From: Cyanobacteria bacterium UBA4641
Lineage (GTDB): Bacteria; Cyanobacteriota; Vampirovibrionia; Gastranaerophilales; Gastranaerophilaceae
Assembly: GCA_002405805.1 (NCBI GenBank)
Contig: DHMN01000014.1
Coordinates: 1-8,541, forward strand
Direction: 5' to 3'
Length of the DNA stretch: 8,541 nucleotides
The notes below the pieces were generated by a model, which did no database searches, had not been told where the DNA came from, and saw nothing but the letters and a program-made list of their open reading frames with translations. Each line of letters starts with the position of its first letter. Within the stretch, counting starts at the first letter, position 1. The position numbers and the translations under genes are program-made. This document shows positions 5,809 through 8,541 of this stretch, piece after piece.

Positions 5809-7068
5809 TTACATTTGTTTACACTGGTTTTTAGAATTAATTTTGTCTAAGAATTTAGTAAGAGCGATTTTAACATGTGAATAATTCAAACCGCCCTGCA
5901 TATACGCAACATAAGGTGCTCGCATAGGTCCATCTGCGGAAAGTTCAATCGTAGAACCTTCAATAAATGTTCCGCCTGCCATAATAACTTGGTCTTCATA
6001 CCCCGGAATATATTCAGGAATCGGCGTTACATAACCGTTGATTGGAGATAAGGATTGGATTGTTCTGCAAAATTCTTCTAAAGGTTCAGGAGCACCAAAC
6101 GTAATATTTTGGATAATATCAGTACGTTTCTCGTTATATTTTGGAGAAGAATCATAACCGATTTCATCAAAGATTTTTGATGCTAAGATTGCACCTTTCA
6201 CAGCATCTGCGACAACAGATGGCGCCATAAACAAACCTTGGAACATCAAACGGTGTTGATTAAACATTGCACCGCCTTCGCTACCTATTCCAGGAGCTGT
6301 TAATCTTGTTGCGGCACGCTCAACCAACAGTTCTTTACCTGCGATATAACCGCCAGCCTCAACAATTCCACCCCCAGGGTTTTTAATCAATGAACCCGCC
6401 ATCAAATCTGCACCTACTTCTGTAGGTTCTTTAGAATCAACAAATTCACCATAGCAATTGTCGACAAAGCATATACAATTTGGATTTTTCGATTTTGCAA
6501 CATTACAAATCTTTTCAATAGTTTCAATTGTCAAAGATTTTCGTGTTGAATACCCTTTTGAACGTTGAATCAAAACCATTGTAGTTGTGTCATCAACCAT
6601 TTTTTCTAAAGTTTCAAAATCAATATCAGTTTCATTTAATAATGGAACTTCATCATACAAAACCCCATTACCGATAAGAGAAGAGCGTCTTGTTTCTTCA
6701 TCCCCCATTGTTCCGATAACTTCTTGCATCGTATCATAAGGAGTACCAGCAACTGATAACAATTTATCACCGTATTTAAGATTTCCAAACAATGCACAAG
6801 CCAATGTATGAGTGCCTGATGCGAAATGTATTCTAACCAAAGCTTTTTCTGTTTTGAAAACCTGAGCGAAAACTTTATCTAACACTTCACGCCCCAAGTC
6901 GTCATGACCATAGCCTGAAACAGTGTAAAAATGCTCAGGAGCGACTCTGTTATCAATGAAAGCCTGCAAAACTTTTTCCTGATTCTCATCTCTGATTTCA
7001 TCAATTATTTCAAATTGTTCTCTTAAATCTTTTTCCGCTTGTTTTATAATTTCTCTATTTGTAGCCAT
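5809..7068 (-). CDS. PLP-dependent methionine gamma-lyase-like protein ('aluminium resistance' family)
   Basis: This 419-residue fold-type I PLP protein matches in length and pattern the cystathionine/methionine lyase-like family often annotated as aluminium resistance protein (B. subtilis YnbB type, Pfam Met_gamma_lyase). Visible features are YGHDDLGR (53-60), the PLP-phosphate loop region HFASGTHTLA (81-90), AGTPYDTM (107-114), SKGYSTRKS (170-178), FVDNCYGEFV (201-210, with Asp203 at the PLP ring-nitrogen position) and GSLIKNPGGGI (225-235, Lys229 as Schiff-base lysine). The C-terminal part includes GGTFIEGSTIELSADGP (365-381). The family's physiological reaction is poorly established; a lyase on sulfur amino acids is an inference from fold. 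It should be cytoplasmic. The start is supported by AAGGAT at 7076-7081, 7 bases upstream. It is transcribed away from the vWA gene through a short divergent promoter region. Confidence 0.92.
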   Translation of the reverse strand: MATNREIIKQAEKDLREQFEIIDEIRDENQEKVLQAFIDNRVAPEHFYTVSGYGHDDLGREVLDKVFAQVFKTEKALVRIHFASGTHTLACALFGNLKYGDKLLSVAGTPYDTMQEVIGTMGDEETRRSSLIGNGVLYDEVPLLNETDIDFETLEKMVDDTTTMVLIQRSKGYSTRKSLTIETIEKICNVAKSKNPNCICFVDNCYGEFVDSKEPTEVGADLMAGSLIKNPGGGIVEAGGYIAGKELLVERAATRLTAPGIGSEGGAMFNQHRLMFQGLFMAPSVVADAVKGAILASKIFDEIGYDSSPKYNEKRTDIIQNITFGAPEPLEEFCRTIQSLSPINGYVTPIPEYIPGYEDQVIMAGGTFIEGSTIELSADGPMRAPYVAYMQGGLNYSHVKIALTKFLDKINSKNQCKQM

Positions 7069-7099
7069 TTTTCAATCCTTTTCCTTCTATTTCAATGAT

Positions 7100-7129
7100 A
7101 TTACAAGCAGAATTAAATATAAAGTTCAA
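7100..7129 (-). promoter_or_regulatory. Candidate promoter of the PLP enzyme gene
   Basis: On the minus strand, TTGAAC (7124-7129; 4 of 6) and TGTAAT (7100-7105; 5 of 6) are 18 bases apart. Transcription would start near 7093, leaving a leader of about 25 bases that contains the SD. Its -35 is only four bases from the -35 of the divergent vWA promoter, so the two could share regulation. Confidence 0.4.
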
Positions 7130-7133
7130 AATT

Positions 7134-7162
7134 TAAACAACAAAACCGCCAATATGTATAAT
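7134..7162 (+). promoter_or_regulatory. Promoter of the vWA gene
   Basis: TAAACA (7134-7139; 4 of 6) and a perfect TATAAT (7157-7162) are separated by 17 bases. The start of transcription would be about 7169, giving a leader of roughly 28 AT-rich bases with no Shine-Dalgarno sequence. It is back to back with the candidate promoter of the PLP enzyme gene. Confidence 0.58.
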
Positions 7163-7196
7163 TAAAATTCACATTAAATATATTTAAACTTTTTGT

Positions 7197-7925
7197 ATGA
7201 AAAAAGTTTTACTTAGCGCTTTTATATTGGGATTACTGTGTTTGCCGACAATTTCATCCCAATACGGTCTGCACACTCCGCAAGAATTTAAAAACAATTT
7301 TGAATCCGAACAGGGTGAGCGAATTTTGTTCATCCTCGACTTTTCAAACAGTATGACAGAGCCTCTTGAAGGTTCGCGAAAAGTCGATTTGATGATTGAC
7401 ACAATGAAAGAAATTTTACCCAAAATTAACCCTAACGCTTGGGTTGGCTTGAGAATATATGGGCACAGAATGGGATTTACACCAATGGAAGCTTGCAGAG
7501 CATCCACCCTTGTCAGTCCGATTTTGAAAAATAACACACCTTATGTTGCCCAAACTCTACAAAGAGCAAAACCGCGCGGAATGACACCCATCACATATTC
7601 TTTAAAACAAGCCATAAAATATGATTTTATGGGATTTTCTGGCAAAAAACATATAATTTTACTAACTGATGGCGGTGAAAATTGTGATGAAAGCCCTTGC
7701 ACATTTGTGATGAATTTAATCAAAATCAGAAGAGATGTTTCTATTGATGTAATCGCTTTCAACGTACAAAATGATGAGGATTTGGAGCAATTAAAATGTA
7801 CCGCACTGGTGACAAGCGGAAAATTTTACAACGCCCAAACGGCTGCCGAATTATTAAACGGATTCAACAACTCAATTGACAGAGTCAAAAATGTTGAGGC
7901 AAAAATACTCATTCCAAAAGACTAA
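7197..7925 (+). CDS. Exported von Willebrand factor type A domain protein
   Basis: This 242-residue protein has a Sec signal peptide (MKK, then a hydrophobic stretch 4-19, cleavage near 21-24). The Cys at 15 lacks a proper lipobox (GLLC), so it is probably not a lipoprotein. The mature part is one vWA domain. MIDAS metal-site residues are Asp48-x-Ser50-x-Ser52 (DFSNS), Thr130 (GMTPI) and Asp158 (LLTDGGE). The pieces VGLRIYGHR (83-91), GMTPITYSLKQA (128-139) and TDGGENCDESPC (157-168) are typical of a bacterial vWA subgroup. Cys163/Cys168 probably form a disulfide; Cys100/Cys201 may form another. Such domains bind proteins through a Mg2+ site; the partner is unknown. There is no C-terminal anchor, so the protein is periplasmic or secreted. 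No SD precedes the ATG although the promoter is strong. The Cys-rich small gene follows after 74 bases on the same strand, possibly in one operon. Confidence 0.9.
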   Translation: MKKVLLSAFILGLLCLPTISSQYGLHTPQEFKNNFESEQGERILFILDFSNSMTEPLEGSRKVDLMIDTMKEILPKINPNAWVGLRIYGHRMGFTPMEACRASTLVSPILKNNTPYVAQTLQRAKPRGMTPITYSLKQAIKYDFMGFSGKKHIILLTDGGENCDESPCTFVMNLIKIRRDVSIDVIAFNVQNDEDLEQLKCTALVTSGKFYNAQTAAELLNGFNNSIDRVKNVEAKILIPKD

Positions 7926-7933
7926 AATTGCCC

Positions 7934-7966
7934 ACATGGCGAATAGAAACAAGGACTAAGCCATGT
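7934..7966 (+). other. Hairpin between the vWA and Cys-rich genes
   Basis: ACATGGC (7934-7940) pairs with GCCATGT (7960-7966) across a 19-base loop. A competing pairing, GAAAC (7946-7950) with GTTTC (7965-7969), shares the right arm. There is no T-tract, so it is not a classic terminator. It could stabilise the mRNA or tune translation of the downstream gene. I matched it to no known riboswitch. Confidence 0.4.
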
Positions 7967-7999
7967 TTCCATATACGTGATTAGGAAAGGGGTAAAAAT

Positions 8000-8203
8000 A
8001 TGAAAAGATTTTTTGCATTATCAATTTTAGCACTTGCTATCAGCACAGGTATCAGCTATGTTGCGGTATCTCAAAACGTAATACCGCAAACTGTAGAAAG
8101 AAGCGGTTGCTGCTCACATCACGGCGGAGTTGCCTATTGTGGTAAAAGCGGATATTATATTTGTAGAGACGGCAGCCAAAGCCCAAGCTGCCGATGCAGA
8201 TAA
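8000..8203 (+). CDS. Small secreted Cys-rich protein with CCSHHGG motif
   Basis: This 67-residue precursor has an N-terminal signal segment (MKRFFALSILALAISTGISYVAV, about residues 1-24). A mature peptide of roughly 40 residues follows, rich in Cys, Gly and Ser. Cysteines lie at 37, 38, 47, 55, 64 and 66, in the pattern GCCSHHGGV - CG - YYICRDGS - SPSCRC. I recall this CCSHHGG...C...C.DG..SPSC signature from small exported proteins of many bacteria, without an established function. The paired His40/His41 with six Cys could form disulfides or bind a metal; which of these applies is not shown. The start is fixed by a strong purine-rich SD, AAAGGGG at 7986-7992, 7 bases before ATG. It lies 74 bases after the vWA gene and may be co-transcribed with it. 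Confidence 0.85.
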   Translation: MKRFFALSILALAISTGISYVAVSQNVIPQTVERSGCCSHHGGVAYCGKSGYYICRDGSQSPSCRCR

Positions 8204-8230
8204 GAATTTGAGACGATAATACATTCAATT

Positions 8231-8249
8231 ATGTCATTCTGAAAGGATT
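8231..8249. repeat. Truncated family B repeat
   Basis: ATGTCATTCTGAAAG (8231-8245) is an exact 15-base match to 2325-2339. Similarity continues weakly through the TTA/AAAATTT stretch. The complementary right arm seen at 2366-2393 is absent, and tandem family C hairpins occupy its place. Confidence 0.6.
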
Positions 8250-8313
8250 AAAAATTTTGTGGGCTTGTTAGCCCACCTGTAAAAATTCTGTCGGCTTTGT
8301 AAAGCCGACCTAC
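8250..8313. repeat. Two tandem hairpins, family C (GTGGGC / GTCGGC)
   Basis: Unit 1 (8250-8280) has the stem GTGGGCT/AGCCCAC (8259-8265 with 8270-8276). Unit 2 (8281-8313) has GTCGGCTTT/AAAGCCGAC (8290-8298 with 8301-8309). Both begin AAAAATT and have the stem followed by CCT. The third stem pair is G-C in unit 1 (8261-8274) and C-G in unit 2 (8292-8307), so it changed on both sides. Confidence 0.78.
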
Positions 8314-8324
8314 AATCCTATCAT

Positions 8325-8357
8325 GTCATTCCGAACTTGTTTCGGAATCTCAAATAG
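8325..8357. repeat. Palindromic dispersed repeat, family A, copy 2
   Basis: ATTCCGAA (8328-8335) and TTCGGAAT (8341-8348) flank the loop CTTGT. It is 31/33 identical to the reverse complement of 2284-2316, including the flanks GTC and CTCAAATAG. Confidence 0.85.
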
Positions 8358-8391
8358 AACATATTACTCTTTTACAAAATTTGTAAAATTA

Positions 8392-8418
8392 GAGACCCTG
8401 AAACAAGTTCAGGGTGAC
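8392..8418. repeat. Palindromic dispersed repeat, family A, copy 3 (CCCTGAA variant)
   Basis: ACCCTGAA (8395-8402) and TTCAGGGT (8408-8415) flank the loop ACAAG. Its reverse complement aligns over 27 bases with 8325-8351. The six differences form three compensated stem pairs, while the loop and the GTC/CTC flanks are identical. Confidence 0.85.
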
Positions 8419-8428
8419 AAGGTTGCAC

Positions 8429-8461
8429 AATTTAACAATTCCTAGTGTGAAATTTAACAAT
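8429..8461. repeat. Direct repeat AATTTAACAAT at 22-base period
   Basis: AATTTAACAAT occurs exactly at 8429-8439 and again at 8451-8461. The 22-base period is about two helical turns. The pair sits upstream of a promoter-like site at 8485-8512, the usual arrangement for a paired regulator site. In AT-rich DNA it could also be coincidental. Confidence 0.45.
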
Positions 8462-8484
8462 GTGAAGAAATGTAAACACAAATT

Positions 8485-8512
8485 TTGATTAACCTAAAAC
8501 ATAAGCTATAAG
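8485..8512 (+). promoter_or_regulatory. Candidate promoter for a gene beyond the right edge
   Basis: TTGATT (8485-8490; 4 of 6) and TATAAG (8507-8512; 5 of 6) are 16 bases apart. Transcription would start at about 8519, so the GAGAA repeat would form the start of the transcript. No gene is visible within the window to confirm it. Confidence 0.3.
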
Positions 8513-8519
8513 GGCAATA

Positions 8520-8541
8520 GAGAAGAGAAGAGAAGAGAAGA
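8520..8541 (+). repeat. Pentanucleotide microsatellite (GAGAA)n
   Basis: Four perfect GAGAA units (8520-8539) plus GA run to the last base, so the total copy number is unknown. The unit length is not a multiple of three. It may lie in the leader of the next gene, where the purine-rich units also resemble Shine-Dalgarno sequence. An assembly or contig-end artefact cannot be excluded. Confidence 0.75.

Larger units (their letters stand above)
8204..8541. other. Gene-free, repeat-rich right end of the window
   Basis: No coding frame of credible size or composition is present in these 338 bases. The region holds a partial family B repeat, two tandem hairpins, two family A palindromes, an AT palindrome (TTTTACAAA-A-TTTGTAAAA, 8370-8388), a spaced direct repeat, a promoter-like site and a GAGAA microsatellite. 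I see no T-run hairpin that would make a clear terminator for the Cys-rich gene. Confidence 0.75.

Noticed and set aside
7184..7537. 117-codon minus-strand frame antisense to the vWA gene
   Set aside because: Overlaps the signal peptide and MIDAS-coding region of a clear gene, with no independent evidence.
7934..7969. Riboswitch between the vWA and Cys-rich genes
   Set aside because: Only simple competing hairpins are visible; I could not match any known aptamer core.
8250..8357. CRISPR array (repeated palindromic units)
   Set aside because: The units are different hairpins with no constant repeat and no unique spacers of uniform length, and no cas gene is present.
8370..8388. AT palindrome TTTTACAAA-A-TTTGTAAAA as a terminator
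   Set aside because: Stem is nearly all A/T and no T-run follows, so it is too weak to call as a terminator.

Overview
This is an AT-rich chromosomal stretch, probably from a gut-type Vampirovibrionia (Melainabacteria, order Gastranaerophilales). That placement rests on recall, not a search: the type IV pilin-like N-terminus (FTLAEVLITLGIIGVVAAM preceded by Ala rather than Gly), a small hypothetical protein with an early NFKG motif, and short palindromic GTCATTCCGAA / GTCATTCTGAA repeats between genes. Stops are TAA and TAG, which fits the standard bacterial code. Shine-Dalgarno use is mixed: five of the eight genes have a good site and three have none.

Layout, left to right. Three plus-strand genes open the window: a pilin-like secreted protein (70-768), the universal tRNA-modification enzyme tsaD (811-1878) and a small basic hypothetical (1909-2259). 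A repeat-rich noncoding stretch (2260-2525) follows and contains the terminator of the next, convergent gene. Three minus-strand genes come next: a short-form alpha-glucan phosphorylase homologue (2526-4220), an EF-hand plus LysM-like protein with a C-terminal duplication (4518-5717), and a PLP enzyme of the methionine gamma-lyase-like / 'aluminium resistance' family (5809-7068). A compact divergent promoter region (about 7100-7165) separates these from two plus-strand genes for exported proteins: a von Willebrand A domain protein (7197-7925) and a 67-residue Cys-rich CCSHHGG protein (8000-8203). The last 338 bases have no gene and hold several hairpin repeats, a spaced direct repeat, a promoter-like site and a GAGAA microsatellite that runs off the edge.

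The genes do not form one pathway. They mix housekeeping (tsaD, glucan metabolism, a PLP enzyme) with envelope or secreted proteins (pilin-like, vWA, Cys-rich).

The points most worth a second look are these. (1) The phosphorylase homologue keeps the recognisable active-site frame but has Ser431 where the PLP-binding lysine should be. (2) Three copies of a 27-base palindromic repeat differ only in the loop or by paired, compensating stem changes. (3) The EF-hand/LysM-like protein carries an ungapped 51-residue C-terminal duplication. (4) The start of tsaD is ambiguous, and one option is a leaderless mRNA. (5) The right edge combines a promoter-like site, 22-base-spaced direct repeats and a pentanucleotide microsatellite.
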